64,000 bases of DNA from Sympetrum striolatum (lineage: Eukaryota > Arthropoda > Insecta > Odonata > Libellulidae): assembly GCA_947579665.1 (NCBI GenBank), contig CANPUZ010000061.1:434001-498000 (forward strand). Direction: 5' to 3'. This document shows positions 1 through 12,250 of the stretch, in pieces. The notes under the pieces were generated by a model. The model saw only the letters and a list, made by a program, of their open reading frames with translations. It ran no database searches and was not told the origin of the DNA. The translations under genes and the position numbers were made by a program. Position 1 is the stretch's first letter, and the number at the start of each line of letters is the position of its first letter.

Positions 1-832
1 AAAAGCGGATAAAAATTGAAATTTCGCTAAAATTCTCAGTTTTCGACGCTTTTTTAGATCAAAATGCAAGAAAATGACGAAAATTAAGGATAAAAAGGGG
101 ATAAAAATTGAAATTTCGTTAAAATTATCAGTTTTCGACGCTTTTTTAGATCAAAATGCAAGAAAATGACGAAAATTAAGGAAAAATAGGGGATAAAAAT
201 TGAAATTTCGCTAAAATTCTTAGTTATCGATGCTTTTTTAGATCATAATGCAAGAAAATGACGTAAAACAAGGAAAAAAAGGGGATAAAAAAGAAATTTC
301 GCTAAAATTCCTAGTTTTCGATGCTTTCTTAGATCAAAATGCAAGAAAATGACGAAAATTAAGGAAAAAAAGGGGATAAAAATTGAAATTTCGCTAAAAT
401 TCTCAGTTTTCGACGCTTTTATTTATTAAAATGCAAGAAAATGACGTAAAACAAGGAAAAAAAGGGGATACAAATTGAAATTTCGCTAAAATTCCTAGTT
501 TTTTTGATGCTTTTTTAGATCAAAATGCAAGAAAATGACGAAAATTAAGGAAAAAAAGGGGATAAAAATTGAAATTTCGCTAAAATTCTCAGTTTTCGAC
601 GCTTTTTTAGATCAAAATGCAAGAAAATGACGTAAAACAAGGAAAAAAAGGGGATAAAAAAGAAATTTCGCTAAAATTCTTAGTTTTCGATGCTTTTTTA
701 GATCAAAATGCAAGAAAATGACGAAAATTAAGGAAAAAAAGCGGATAAAAATTGAAATTTCGCTAAAATTCTCAGTTTACGACGCTTTTTTAGATCAAAA
801 TGCAAGAAAATGACGTAAAACAAGGAAAAAAA
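1..832. repeat. Left domain: dimeric stretch, 184-188 bp period
   Basis: From about 260 to 832 two unit types alternate. One ends acgaaaattaagg; the other ends acgtaaaacaagg (near 261, 443, 631 and 815). The unit after the second type is often shortened to ataaaaaagaaatttc, having lost bases from attgaaattt. This gives a local dimer of 184-188 bp. The first 250 bases are plain units with cgacgc and agatc. One unit near 490-515 carries cctag followed by a longer T run and gatgc, a marker that returns near 4105, 10530 and 11365. Confidence 0.8.
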
Positions 833-2592
833 GGGGATAAAGATTGAAATTTCGCTAAAATTCTCAGTTTTCGATGCTTTTTTAGTCCAAAATGCAAGAA
901 AATGACGAAAATTAAGGAAAAAAAGGGGATAAAGATTGAAATTTCGCTAAAATTCTCAGTTTTCGATGCTTTCTTAGTCCAAAATGCAAGAAAATGACGA
1001 AAATTAAGGAAAAAAAATGGATAAAGATTGAAATTTCGCTAAAATTCTCAGTTTTCGATGCTTTTTTAGTCCAAAATGCAAGATAATGACGAAAATTAAG
1101 GAAAAAAAAGCGATAAAGATTGAAATTTCGCTAAAATTCTCAGTTTTCGATGCTTTTTTAGTCCAAAATGCAAGAAAATGACGAAAATTAAGGAAAAAAA
1201 GGGGATAAAGATTGAAATTTCGCTAAAATTCTCAGTTTTCGATGCTTTTTTAGTCCAAAATGCAAGAAAATGACGAAAATTAAGGAAAAAAAGGGGATAA
1301 AGATTGAAATTTCGCTAAAATTCTCAGTTTTCGATGCTTTTTTAGTCCAAAATGCAAGAAAATGACGAAAATTAAGGAAAAAAAGGGGATAAAGATTGAA
1401 ATTTCGCTAAAATTCTCAGTTTTCGATGCTTTTTTAGTCCAAAATGCAAGAAAATGACGAAAATTAAGGAAAAAAAAAGGGGATAACGATTGAAATTTCG
1501 CTAAAATTCTCAGTTTTCGATGATGCTTTTTTAGATCAAAATGCAAGAAAATGACGAAAATTAAGGAAAAAAAAGGGGATAAAGATTGAAATTTCGCTTA
1601 AATTCTCAGTTTTCGATGCTTTTTTAGTCCAAATGCAAGAAAATGACGAAAATTAAGGAAAAAAAGGGGATAAAGATTGAAATTTCGCTAAAATTCTTAG
1701 TTTTCGACGCTTTTTCTGATCAAAATGCAAGAAAATGACGAAAATTAAGGAAAAAAAAGGATATAAAGATTGAAATTTCGCTAAAGTTCTCAGTTTTCGA
1801 CGCTTTTTTTGATCAAAAGGCAAGAAAATGACTTAAAATTAAGGAAAAAAGGGGATAAAGATTGAAATTTCGCTATAATTATCATTTTTCGATGCTTTTT
1901 TTAGTCCAAAATGCAAGAAAATGACGAAAATTAAGGACAAAAAGGGGATAAAGATTGAAACTTCGCTATAATTATCAGTTTTCGATGCTTTTCTAGTCCA
2001 AAATGCAAGAAAATGACGAAAATTAAGGAAAAAAAAGGGGATAAAGATTGAAATTTCGCTAAAATTATCAGTTTTCGATGCTTTTTTAGTTCAAAATGCA
2101 AGAAAATGACGAAAATCAAGGAAAAAAAAGGGGATAAAGATTGAAAATTTCGCTAAAATTCTCAGTTTTCGATGCTTTTTTAGTTCGAAATGCAAGAAAA
2201 TGACGAAAATTAAGGAAAAAAAGGGGATAAAGATTGAAATTTCGCTAAAATTCTCAGTTTTAGATGCTTTTTTAGTTCGAAATGCAAGAAAATGACGAAA
2301 ATAAGGGAAAAAAAGGGGATAAAGATTGAAATTTGGCTAAAATTCTCAGTTTTCGTTGCTTTTTATGATCAAAATGCAAGAAAATGATGAAAATTAAGGA
2401 AAAAAAGGGGATAAAGATTGAAATTTCGCTAAAATTCTCAGTTTTCGATGCTTTTTTAGTCCAAAATGCAAGAAAATGACGAAAATTAAGGAAAAAAAAG
2501 GGAATAAAGATTGAAATTTCGCTATAATTCTCAGTTTTCGATGCTTTTTTTAGTCCAAAATGCAAGAAAATGACGAAAATTAAGGAAAAAAA
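833..2592. repeat. Left domain: nearly uniform gatgc / agtcc units
   Basis: Most units here read cgatgc instead of cgacgc and agtcc instead of agatc, so they lack the GATC site. Units at 833, 925, 1017, 1109, 1201, 1293 and 1385 are exactly 92 bp apart and differ by only a few bases, with no higher-order pattern. Toward the right, cgacgc/gatc units (about 1660-1850) and agttcg units (about 2090-2290) are mixed in. The agttcgaaatgc form creates a TTCGAA palindrome. This is the most homogeneous simple stretch of the window. Confidence 0.85.
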
Positions 2593-3978
2593 GGGGATAA
2601 AAATTGAAATTTCGCTAAAATTCCTAGTTTTCGATGCTTTTTCAGATCAAAATGCAAGAAAAATGACGAAAATTAAGGAAAAAAAGGGGATAAAAATTGA
2701 AATTTCGCTAAAATTCTCAGTTTTCGACGCTTTTTTAAATCAAAATGCAAGAAAATGACGAAAATTAAGGAAAAAAAGGGGATAAAAATTGATATTTCAC
2801 TAAAATTCCTAGGTTTCGATACCTTTTTAGATCAAAATGCAAGAAAATGACGAAAATTAAGGAAAAAAAGGGGATAAAAATTGAAATTTCGCTAAAATTC
2901 TCAGTTTTCGACGCTTTTTTAGATCAAAATGCAAGAAAATGACAAAAATTATGGAAAAAAAGGGGATAAAAATTGAAATTTCGCTAAACTTCTTAGTTTT
3001 CGACGCTTTTTTAGATCTAAATGCAAGAAAATGACGAAAATTAAGGAAAAAAAAGCCGATAAAAATTGAAATTTCGCTAAAATTCTCAGTTTTCGACGCT
3101 TTTTTAGATCAAAATGCAAGAAAATGACGAAAATTAAGGAAAAAAAGAGGATAAAAATAGAAATTTCGCTAAACTTCTAAGTTTTCGACGCTTTTTTTAG
3201 ATCAAAATGCATGAAAATGACGAAAATTAAGGAAAAAAATGCGGATAAAAATTGAAATTTCGCTAAAATTCTCAGTTTTCGACGCTTTTTTTAGATCAAA
3301 ATGCAAGAAAATGACGAAAATTAAGGAAAAAAAGGGGATAAGAATTGAAATTTCGCTAAAATTCTCAGTTTTCGACGCTTTTTTAGATCAAAATGCAAGA
3401 AAATGACGAAAAATTAAGGATAAAAAGGGGATAAAAATTGAAATTTCGTTAAAATTATCAGTTTTCGACGCTTTTTTTTGATCAAAATGCAAGAAAATGA
3501 CGAAAATTAATGAAAAAAAAGGGGATAAAAATTGAAATTTTGCTAAAAATCTAAGTTTTCGATGCTTTTTTAGATCATAATGCAAGAAAAATGACGTAAA
3601 ACAAGGAAAAAAAAAGGGATAAAAAAGAAATTTCGCTAAAATTTTCAGTTTTCGACGCTTTTTTTAAATCAAAATGCAAGAAAATGACGAAAATTAAGGA
3701 AAAAAAGGGGATAAATTGAAATTTCGCTAAAATTCTGTTTTCGACGCTTTTTTTTTGATCAAAATGCAAGAAAATGACGTAAAACAAGGAAAAAAAAGGG
3801 GATAAAAATTGAAGTTTCGCTAAAATTCTCAGTTTTCGACGCTTTTTTAGATCAAAATGCAAGACAATGACGAAAATTAAAGAAAAAAAGGGGGAAAAAA
3901 TTGAAATTTCGTTAAAATTATCAGTTTTCGACGCTTTTTTAGGTAATGCAAGAAAATGACGAAAATTGAGGAAAAAAA
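2593..3978. repeat. Left domain: cgacgc / agatc units with agcgg and deleted forms
   Basis: Mixed units, mostly ataaaaattg with cgacgc and agatc. Landmarks are cctaggtttcgata (2808), attatgg (about 2948), agatctaaatgc (about 3013), agccgat (about 3055), a unit with short deletions before attg and at ctgttttc (3707-3797), and the truncated join aggtaatgca (3941). The same landmarks recur at 7138-7340, 8700-8900 and 8944-9550, so this is an older member of a family of block duplications. Homopolymers between about 3,190 and 3,800 are often one or two bases longer than in the 9.2 kb copy. Confidence 0.75.
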
Positions 3979-4440
3979 GGGGATAAAAATTGAAATTTCG
4001 CTAAAATTCTCAGTTTTCGACGCTTTTTTTTATTAAAATGCAAGAAAATGACGTAAAACAAGGAAAAAAAGGGGATACAAATTGAAATTTCGCTAAAATT
4101 CCTAGTTTTTTTGATGCTTTTTTAGATCAAAATGCAAGAAAATGACGAAAATTAAGGAAAAAAAGGGGATAAAAATTGAAATTTCGCTAAAATTCTCTGT
4201 TTTCGACGCTTTTTTAGATCAAAATGCAAGAAAATGACGTAAAACAAGGAAAAAAAAGGGGATAAAAAAGAAATTTCGCTAAAATTCTTAGTTTTCGATG
4301 CTTTTTAGATCAAAATGCAAGAAAATGACGAAAATTAAGGAAAAAAAGCGGATAAAAATTGAAATTTCGATAAAATTCTCAGTTTTCGACGCTTTTTTAG
4401 ATCAAAATGCAAGAAAATGACGTAAAACAAGGAAAAAAAA
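3979..4440. repeat. Left domain: second dimeric stretch
   Basis: Alternating acgtaaaacaagg (about 4049, 4237 and 4422) and acgaaaattaagg units, again with a shortened ataaaaaagaaatttc unit, as in 260-832. It includes the attaaaatgc and cctag + long T-run markers also seen near 430-510 and 10,460-10,530. It reads as a diverged copy of the first dimeric block. Confidence 0.75.
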
Positions 4441-4900
4441 GGAGATAAAGATTGAAATTTCGCTAAAATTATCAGTTTTCGATGCTTTTTTAGTTCGAAA
4501 TGCAAGAAAATGACGAAAATTGAGGAAAAAAGGGGATAAAGATTGAAATTTCGCTAAAAATTCTCAGTTTTCGATGCTTTTTATGATCAAAATGCAAGAA
4601 AATGACGAAAATTAAGGAAAAAAAGGGGATAAAGATTGAAATTTCGCTAAAATTCTCAGTTTTCGATGCTTTTTTAGATCAAAATGCAAGAAAATGACGA
4701 AAATTAAGGAGAAAAAGGGGATGAAAATTGAAATTTCGCTAAAATTCTCAGTTTTCGACGCTTTTTTAGAACAAAATGCAAGAAAATCTCGAAAATTAAG
4801 GAAAAAAAGGGGATAAAAATTGAAATTTCGCTAAAATTCTCAGTTTTCGACGCTTTTTTAGATCAAAATGCAAGAAAATGACCAAAATTAAGGAAAAAAA
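4441..4900. repeat. Left domain: gatgc / agttcg and agaac units
   Basis: Five units: one with gatgc and agttcg, one with atgatcaaaatgc, then agatc, agaacaaaatgc (4771) and accaaaattaagg. The same series appears at 11,883-12,250, with agaac at 12,121, giving an offset of 7,350 bp. It therefore belongs to a second copy of a larger left-domain block. Confidence 0.7.
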
Positions 4901-6185
4901 ATGGATAAAGATTGAAATTTCGCTAAAATTCTTAGTTTTATACACTTTTTTGGATCAAAATGCAAGAAAATGACGAAAATAAAGGAAAGAAAGGGATTAA
5001 AGATTGAAATTCGCTAAAATTCTTAGTATTCGACGCTTTTTTTGATCAAAATGCAAGAAAATGACGAAAATTAAGGGGGAAAAAGGGGATAAAGATTGAA
5101 ATTTCGCTAAAATTCCCAGATTTCGACTCTTTTTTAGATCAAAATGCAAGAAAATGACGAATATTAAGGAAAAAAAGGGGATAAAGATTGAAATGTGGCT
5201 AAAATTCTCAGTTTTCGAAGCTTTTTTAGATCAAAATGCAAATAAGTGACGAAAATTAAGGAAAAAAAGGGGATAGAAATTAAAATTTAGCTAAGATTAT
5301 CCTTTTCGACGCTTTTTTTGATGAAAATGCAAGAAAATGACGAAAATTACGGAAAAAAAGGGGATAAAGATTGAAATTTTGCTAAAATTCTTAGTTTTCG
5401 ACGCCTTTTTTGATCAAAATACAAGAAAATGACGAAAATTAAGGAATAAAGGGGATAAAGATTGAAATTTCGCTAAAATTCTTAGTTTTCGACGCTGTTT
5501 TTGTTCAAAATGCAAGAAAATGACCAAAATTAAGGAAAAAAAGGGGATAAAAATTGAAATTTCGCTAAAATTCTCAGTTTTCGATGCTTTTTTTGATACA
5601 AATGCAAGAAAATGACGAAAATTAAGGAAAAAAAGGGGATAAAGATTGAAATTTCACTAAAATTCTTAGTTTTCGACGCTTTTTTTGATCAAAATGCAAG
5701 AAAATGACCAAAATTAAGGAAAAAAAGGGGATAAAGGTTGAAATTTCGCTAAAATTCTTAGCTCTGGACGCTTTTTTTGATCAAAATGCAAGAAAATGAC
5801 GAAAATTAAGGAAAAAAAGGGGATAAAGATTGAAATTTCGCTAAAATTCTCAGTTTTCGACGCTTTTTTTGATCAAAATGCAAGAAAATGACCGAAATTA
5901 AGGAAGAAAAGGGTATAAAAATTGAAATTTCTCTAAAATTCTCAGTTTTCGACGCTTTTTTAGATCAAAATGCAAGAAAATCATCAAAATTAAGGAAGCA
6001 AAGGGGATAAAGATTGAAATTTCGCTAAAATTCACAGTTTTCGACACTTTTTTAGATCAAAACGCAAGAAAATGACGAAAATTAAGGAAAAAAAGGGGAT
6101 AAAGATTGAAATTTTGCTAAAATTCTTAGTTTTCGACGCCTTTTTTGATCAAAATACAAGAAAATGACGAAAATTAAGGAAAAAA
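4901..6185. repeat. Island of HOR-type units inside the left domain
   Basis: Units here match types otherwise found in the right domain, in the same order: an m35-like unit (tatacac), an m36/m37 hybrid, m32 (cccagatttc), m33 (aaatgtggc, aaataagtg), m34 (tagctaagattatcc), m38 (cgacgcc, atacaag), m39 (cgctgttttt), m40, m41, m42 (ctctggac), m1 (accgaaatt), m2 (aaatcatc), m3 (aaaacgcaag), then an m38-like unit. The order agrees with the reference HOR except for skipped blocks. The island is followed abruptly at 6186 by gatgc/agtcc units. Confidence 0.8.
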
Positions 6186-7380
6186 GGGGATAAAGGTTGA
6201 AATTTCGCTAAAATTCTCAGTTTTCGATGCTTTTTTAGTCCAAAATGCAAGAAAATGACGAAAATTAAGGAAAAAAAGGGGATAAAGATTTAAATTTCGC
6301 TAAAATTCTCAGTTTTCGATGCTTTTTTAGTCCAAAATGCAAGAAAATGACGAAAATTAAGGAAAAAAAGGGGATAAAGATTGAAATTTCGCTAAAATTC
6401 TCAGTTTTCGTTGCTTTTTTAGATCGAAATGCAAGAAAATGACGAAAATTAAGGAAAAAAAGGGGATAAAGATTGAAATTTCGCTAAAATTCTCAGTTTT
6501 CGATGCTTTTTTAGATCGAAATGCAAGAAAATGACGAAAATTAAGGAAAAAAAGGGGATAAAGATTGAAATTTCGCCAAAATTCTCAGTTTTAGATGCTT
6601 TTTTAGTTCGAAATGCAAGAAAATGACGAAAATTAAGGGAAAAAAGGGGATAAAGATTGAAATTTGGCTAAAAATCTCAGTTTTCGATGCTTTTTATGAT
6701 CAAAATGCAAGAAAATGACGAAAATTAAGGAAAAAAAGGGGATAAAGATTGAAATTTCGCTAAGATTCTCAGTTTTCGATGCTTTTTAGTCCAAAATGCA
6801 AGAAAATGACGAAAATTAAGGAAAAAAAGGGGATAAAGATTGAAATTTCGCTATAATTCTCAGTTTTCGATGCTTTTTTAGTCCAAAATGCAAGAAAATG
6901 ACGAAAATTAAGGAAAAAAAGGGGATAATAATTGAAATTTCGCTAAAATTCCTAGTTTTCGATGTTTTTTCAGATCAAAATGCAAGAAAATGACGAAAAT
7001 TAAGGAAAAAAAGGGGATAAAAATTGAAATTTCGCTAAAATTCTCAGTTTTCGACGCCTTTTTAAATCAAAATGCAAGAAAATGACGAAAATTAAGGAAA
7101 AAAAGGGGATAAAAATTGAAATTTCACTAAAATTCCTAGGTTTCGATACTTTTTTAGATCAAAATGCAAGAAAATGACGAAAATTAAGGAAAAAAAGGGG
7201 ATAAAAATTGAAATTTCGCTAAAATTCTCAGTTTTCGACGCTTTTTTAGATCAAAATGCAAGAAAATGACAAAAATTATGGAAAAAAAGGGGATAAAAAT
7301 TGAAATTTCGCTAATCTTCTTAGTTTTCGACGCTTTTTTAGATCTAAATGCAAGAAAATGACGAAAATTAAGGAAAAAAA
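5819..7380. repeat. 17-unit tandem duplication, copy 1
   Basis: Runs from an m1 unit through m2, m3, an m38-like unit, the gatgc units with agtcc, agatcg and agttcg, then cctag, attatgg and agatctaaatgc units. The next 1,562 bp repeat the same series. The end at 7381 is sharp: the agatctaaatgc unit is followed directly by m1 again. Confidence 0.9.
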
Positions 7381-8943
7381 GGGGATAAAGATTGAAATTT
7401 CGCTAAAATTCTCAGTTTTCGACGCTTTTTTTGATCAAAATGCAAGAAAATGACCGAAATTAAGGAAGAAAAGGGTATAAAAATTGAAATTTCTCTAAAA
7501 TTCTCAGTTTTCGACGCTTTTTTAGATCAAAATGCAAGAAAATCATCAAAATTAAGGAAACAAAGGGGATAAAGATTGAAATTTCGCTAAAATTCACAGT
7601 TTTCGACACTTTTTTAGATCAAAACGCAAGAAAATGACGAAAATTAAGGAAAAAAAGGGGATAAAGATTGAAATTTTGCTAAAATTCTTAGTTTTCGACG
7701 CCTTTTTTGATCAAAATACAAGAAAATGACGAAAATTAAGGAAAAAAGGGGATAAAGGTTGAAATTTCGCTAAAATTCTCAGTTTTCGATGCTTTTTTAG
7801 TCCAAAATGCAAGAAAATGACGAAAATTAAGGAAAAAAAGGGGATAAAGATTTAAATTTCGCTAAAATTCTCAGTTTTCGATGCTTTTTTAGTCCAAAAT
7901 GCAAGAAAATGACGAAAATTAAGGAAAAAAAGGGGATAAAGATTGAAATTTCGCTATAATTCTCAGTTTTCGATGCTTTTTTAGATCGAAATGCAAGAAA
8001 ATGACGAAAATTAAGGAAAAAAAGGGGATAAAGATTGAAATTTCGCTAAAATTCTCAGTTTTCGATGCTTTTTTAGATCGAAATGCAAGAAAATGACGAA
8101 AATTAAGGAAAAAAAGGGGATAAAGATTGAAATTTCGCCAAAATTCTCAGTTTTAGATGCTTTTTTAGTTCGAAATGCAAGAAAATGACGAAAATTAAGG
8201 GAAAAAAGGGGATAAAGATTGAAATTTGGCTAAAATTCTCAGTTTTCGATGCTTTTTATGATCAAAATGCAAGAAAATGACGAAAATTAAGGAAAAAAAG
8301 GGGATAAAGATTGAAATTTCGCTAAGATTCTCAGTTTTCGATGCTTTTTAGTCCAAAATGCAAGAAAATGACGAAAATTAAGGAAAAAAAGGGGATAAGG
8401 ATTGAAATTTCGCTATAATTCTCAGTTTTCGATGCTTTTTTAGTCCAAAATGCAAGAAAATGACGAAAATTAAGGAAAAAAAGGGGATAAAAATTGAAAT
8501 TTCGCTAAAATTCCTAGTTTTCGATGTTTTTTCAGATCAAAATGCAAGAAAATGACGAAAATTAAGGAAAAAAAGGGGATAAAAATTGAAATTTCGCTAA
8601 AATTCTCAGTTTTCGACGCTTTTTTAAATCAAAATGCAAGAAAATGACGAAAATTAAGGAAAAAAAGGGGATAAAAATTGAAATTTCACTAAAATTCCTA
8701 GGTTTCGATACTTTTTTAGATCAAAATGCAAGAAAATGAAGAAAATTAAGGAAGAAAAGGGGATAAAAATTGAAATTTCGCTAAAATTCTCATTTTTCGA
8801 CGCTTTTTTAGATCAAAATGCAAGAAAATGACATAAATTATGGAAAAAAAGGGGATAAAAATTGAAATTTCGCTAAACTTCTTAGTTTTCGACGCTTTTT
8901 TAGATCTAAATGCAAGAAAATGACGAAAATTAAGGAAAAAAAA
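7381..8943. repeat. 17-unit tandem duplication, copy 2
   Basis: Repeats 5819-7380 at an offset of 1,562 bp with few differences, such as cgatgc for cgttgc near 7972, aaggaaacaaagg for aaggaagcaaagg, ggataagg for ggataaag near 8395, and gaagaaaatt for gacgaaaatt near 8738. The high identity makes this a young duplication. It ends where an agcgg unit begins at 8944. Confidence 0.9.
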
Positions 8944-9762
8944 GCGGATAAAAATTGAAATTTCGCTAAAATTCTCAGTTTTCGACGCTTTTTTAGATCA
9001 AAATGCAAGAAAATGACGAAAATTAAGGAAAAAAAGGGGATAAAAATAGAAATTTCGCTAAACTTCTAAGTTTTCGACGCTTTTTTAGATCAAAATGCAA
9101 GAAAATGACGAAAATTAAGGAAAAAAAGCGGATAAAAATTTAAATTTCGCTAAAATTCTCAGTTTTCGACGCTTTTTTAGATCAAAATGCATGAAAATGA
9201 CGAAAATTAAGGAAAAAAAAGGGATAAAAAAGAAATTTCGCTAAAATTTTCAGTTTTCGACGCTTTTTTAAATCAAAATGCAAGAAAATGACGAAAATTA
9301 AGGAAAAAAAGGGGATAAATTGAAATTTCGCTAAAATTCTGTTTTCGACGCTTTTTTTGATCAAAATGCAAGAAAATGACGTAAAACAAGGAAAAAAAGG
9401 GGATAAAAATTGAAGTTTCGCTAAAATTCTCAGTTTTCGACGCTTTTTTAGATCAAAATGCAAGAAAATGACGAAAATTAAAGAAAAAAAGGGGAAAAAA
9501 ATGAAATTTCGTTAAAATTATCAGTTTTCGACGCTTTTTTAGGTAATGCAAGAAAATGACGAAAATTAAGGAAAAAAAGGGGATAAAAATTGAAATTTCG
9601 CTAAAATTCCTAGTTTTCGATACTTTTTTAGATCAAAATGCAAGAAAATGACGAAAATTAAGGAAAAAAAGGGGATAACAATTGAAATTTCGCTAAAATT
9701 CTCAGTTTTCGACGCTTTCTTAGATCAAAATGCAAGAAAATGACAAAAATTATGGAAAAAAA
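8944..9762. repeat. Left domain: diverged copy of 3.05-3.98 kb
   Basis: Contains agcgg units, the cttctaag unit, the ataaaaaagaaatttc unit, the shortened unit at 9311-9398 (88 bp) and the truncated join aggtaatgca at 9541. The last lies exactly 5,600 bp from its partner at 3941. About four units present at 3.30-3.60 kb are missing here. The end (9560-9762) returns to cctag, attatgg and cttcttag units. Confidence 0.75.
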
Positions 9763-10593
9763 GGGGATAAAAATTGAAATTTCGCTAAACTTCTTAGTTT
9801 TCGACGCTTTTTTAGATCTAAATGCAAGAAAATGACGAAAATTAAGGAAAAAAAAGCGGATAAAAATTGAAATTTCGCTAAAATTCTCAGTTTTCGACGC
9901 TTTTTTAGATCAAAATGCAAGAAAATGACGAAAATTAAGGAAAAAAAGGGGATAAAAATTGAAATTTCGCTAAACTTCTAAGTTATCGACGCTTTTTTAG
10001 ATCAAAATGCAAGAAAATGACGAAACTTAGGGAAAAAAAGCGGATAAAAATTGAAATTTCGCTAAAATTCTCAGTTTTCGACGCTTTTTTAGATCAAAAT
10101 GCAAGAAAATGACGAAAATTAAGGAAAAAAAGGGGATAAAAATTGATATTTCGCTAAAATTCTCAGTTTTCGACGCTTTTTTAGATCAAAATGCAAGAAA
10201 ATGACGAAAATTAAGGATAAAAAGGGGATAAAAATTGAAATTTCGTTAAAATTATGAGTTTTCGACGCTTTTTTAGATCAAAATGCAAGAAAATGACGAA
10301 AATTAAGGAAAAAAAGAGGATAAAAATTGAAATTTCGCTAAAATTCCTAGTTTTCGATGCTTTCTTAGATCAAAATGCAAGAAAATGACGAAAATTAAGG
10401 AAAAAAAGGGGATAAAAATTGAAATTTCGCTAAAATTCTCAGTTTTCGACGCTTTTTTTTATTAAAATGCAAGAAAATGACGTAAAAAAAGGAAAAAAAG
10501 GGGATACAAATTGAAATTTCGCTAAAATTCCTAGTTTTTTTGATGCTTTTTTAGATCAAAATGCAAGAAAATGACGAAAATTAAGGAAAAAAA
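9763..10593. repeat. 9-unit tandem duplication, copy 1
   Basis: Begins with the aacttcttag + agatctaaatgc unit and includes agcgg units, cgaaacttagg (10021), a cgttaaaatta unit, attaaaatgc, acgtaaaaaaagg and the cctag + long T-run unit. The same nine units follow at an offset of 831 bp. Confidence 0.88.
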
Positions 10594-11424
10594 GGGGATA
10601 AAAATTGAAATTTCGCTAAACTTCTTAGTTTTCGACGCTTTTTTAGATCTAAATGCAAGAAAATGACGAAAATTAAGGAAAAAAAAGCGGATAAAAATTG
10701 AAATTTCGCTAAAATTCTCAGTTTTCGACGCTTTTTTAGATCAAAATGCAAGAAAATGACGAAAATTAAGGAAAAAAAGGGGATAAAAATTGAAATTTCG
10801 CTAAACTTCTAAGTTTTCGACGCTTTTTTAGATCAAAATGCAAGAAAATGACGAAACTTAGGGAAAAAAAGCGGATAAAAATTGAAATTTTGCTAAAATT
10901 CTCAGTTTTCGACGCTTTTTTAGATCAAAATGCAAGAAAATGACGAAAATTAAGGAAAAAAAGGGGATAAAAATTTAAATTTCGCTAAAATACTCAGTTT
11001 TCGACGCTTTTTTAGATCAAAATGCAAGAAAATGACGAAAATTGAGGATAAAAAGGGGATAAAAATTGAAATTTCGTTAAAATTATCAGTTTTCGACGCT
11101 TTTTTAGATCAAAATGCAAGAAAATGACGAAAATTAAGGAAAAAAAGGGGATAAAAATTGAAATTTCGCTAAAATTCCTAGTTTTCGATGCTTTCTTAGA
11201 TCAAAATGCAAGAAAATGACGAAAATTAAGGAAAAAAAGGGGATAAAAATTGAAATTTCGCTAAAATTCTCAATTTTCGACGCTTTTTTCTATTAAAATG
11301 CAAGAAAATGACGTAAAAAAAGGAAAAAAAGGGGATACAAATTGAAATTTCGCTAAAATTCCTAGTTTTTTTGATGCTTTTTTAGATCAAAATGCAAGAA
11401 AATGACGAAAATTAAGGAAAAAAA
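10594..11424. repeat. 9-unit tandem duplication, copy 2
   Basis: Matches 9763-10593 with small changes, for example attttgc near 10,890 and tactcag near 10,990. The cgaaacttagg marker is at 10,852, 831 bp from the first. Confidence 0.88.
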
Positions 11425-12250
11425 GGGGATAAAAATTGAAATTTCGCTAAAATTCTCAGTTTTCGACGCTTTTTTACATCAAAATGCAAGAAAATGACGT
11501 AAAACAAGGAAAAAAAGGGGATAAAAAAGAAATTTCGCTAAAATTCTTAGTTTTCGTTGCTTTTTTAGATCAAAATGCAAGAAAATGACAAAAATTAAGG
11601 AAAAAAAGTGGATAAAAATTGAAATTTCGTTAAAATTCTTAGTTTTCGATGCTTTTTTAGATCATAATGCAAGAAAATGACGTAAAACAAGGAAAAAAAG
11701 GGGATAAAAAAGAAATTTCGCAAAAATTCATAGTTTTCGACGTTTTTTTAGAGCAAAATGCAAGAAAATGACGAAAATTAAGGAAAAAAAGCGGATAAAA
11801 ATTGAAATTTCGCTAAAATTCTCAGTTTTCGACGCTTTTTTAGGTCAAAATGCAAGAAAATGACGTAAAACAAGGAAAAAAAGGGGATAAAGATTGAAAT
11901 TTCGCTAAAATTCTCAGTTTTCGATGCTTTTTTAGTTCGAAATGCAAGAAAATGACGAAAATTAAGGAAGAAAGGGGATAAAGATTGAAATTTCGCTAAA
12001 AATTCTCAGTTTTCGATGATTTTTATGATCAAAATGCAAGAAAATGACGAAAATTAAGGAAAAAAAGGGGATAAAAATTGAAATTTCGCTAAAATTCTCA
12101 GTTTTCGACGCTTTTTTAGAACAAAATGCAAGAAAATGACGAAAATTAAGGAAAAAAAGGGGATAAAAATTGAAATTTCGCTAAAATTCTTAGTTTTCGA
12201 CGCTTTTTTAGATCAAAATGCAAGAAAATGACCAAAATTAAAGAAAAAAA
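11425..12250. repeat. Left domain: third dimeric stretch and edge of the HOR
   Basis: From 11425 to about 11882, acgtaaaacaagg units (about 11497, 11680 and 11866) alternate with other units as in the two earlier dimeric stretches. Units from 11883 on carry gatgc + agttcg, atgatc and agaac, matching 4441-4900 at an offset of 7,350 bp. Types special to the left domain stop here; units from 12251 on are HOR types. Confidence 0.75.
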
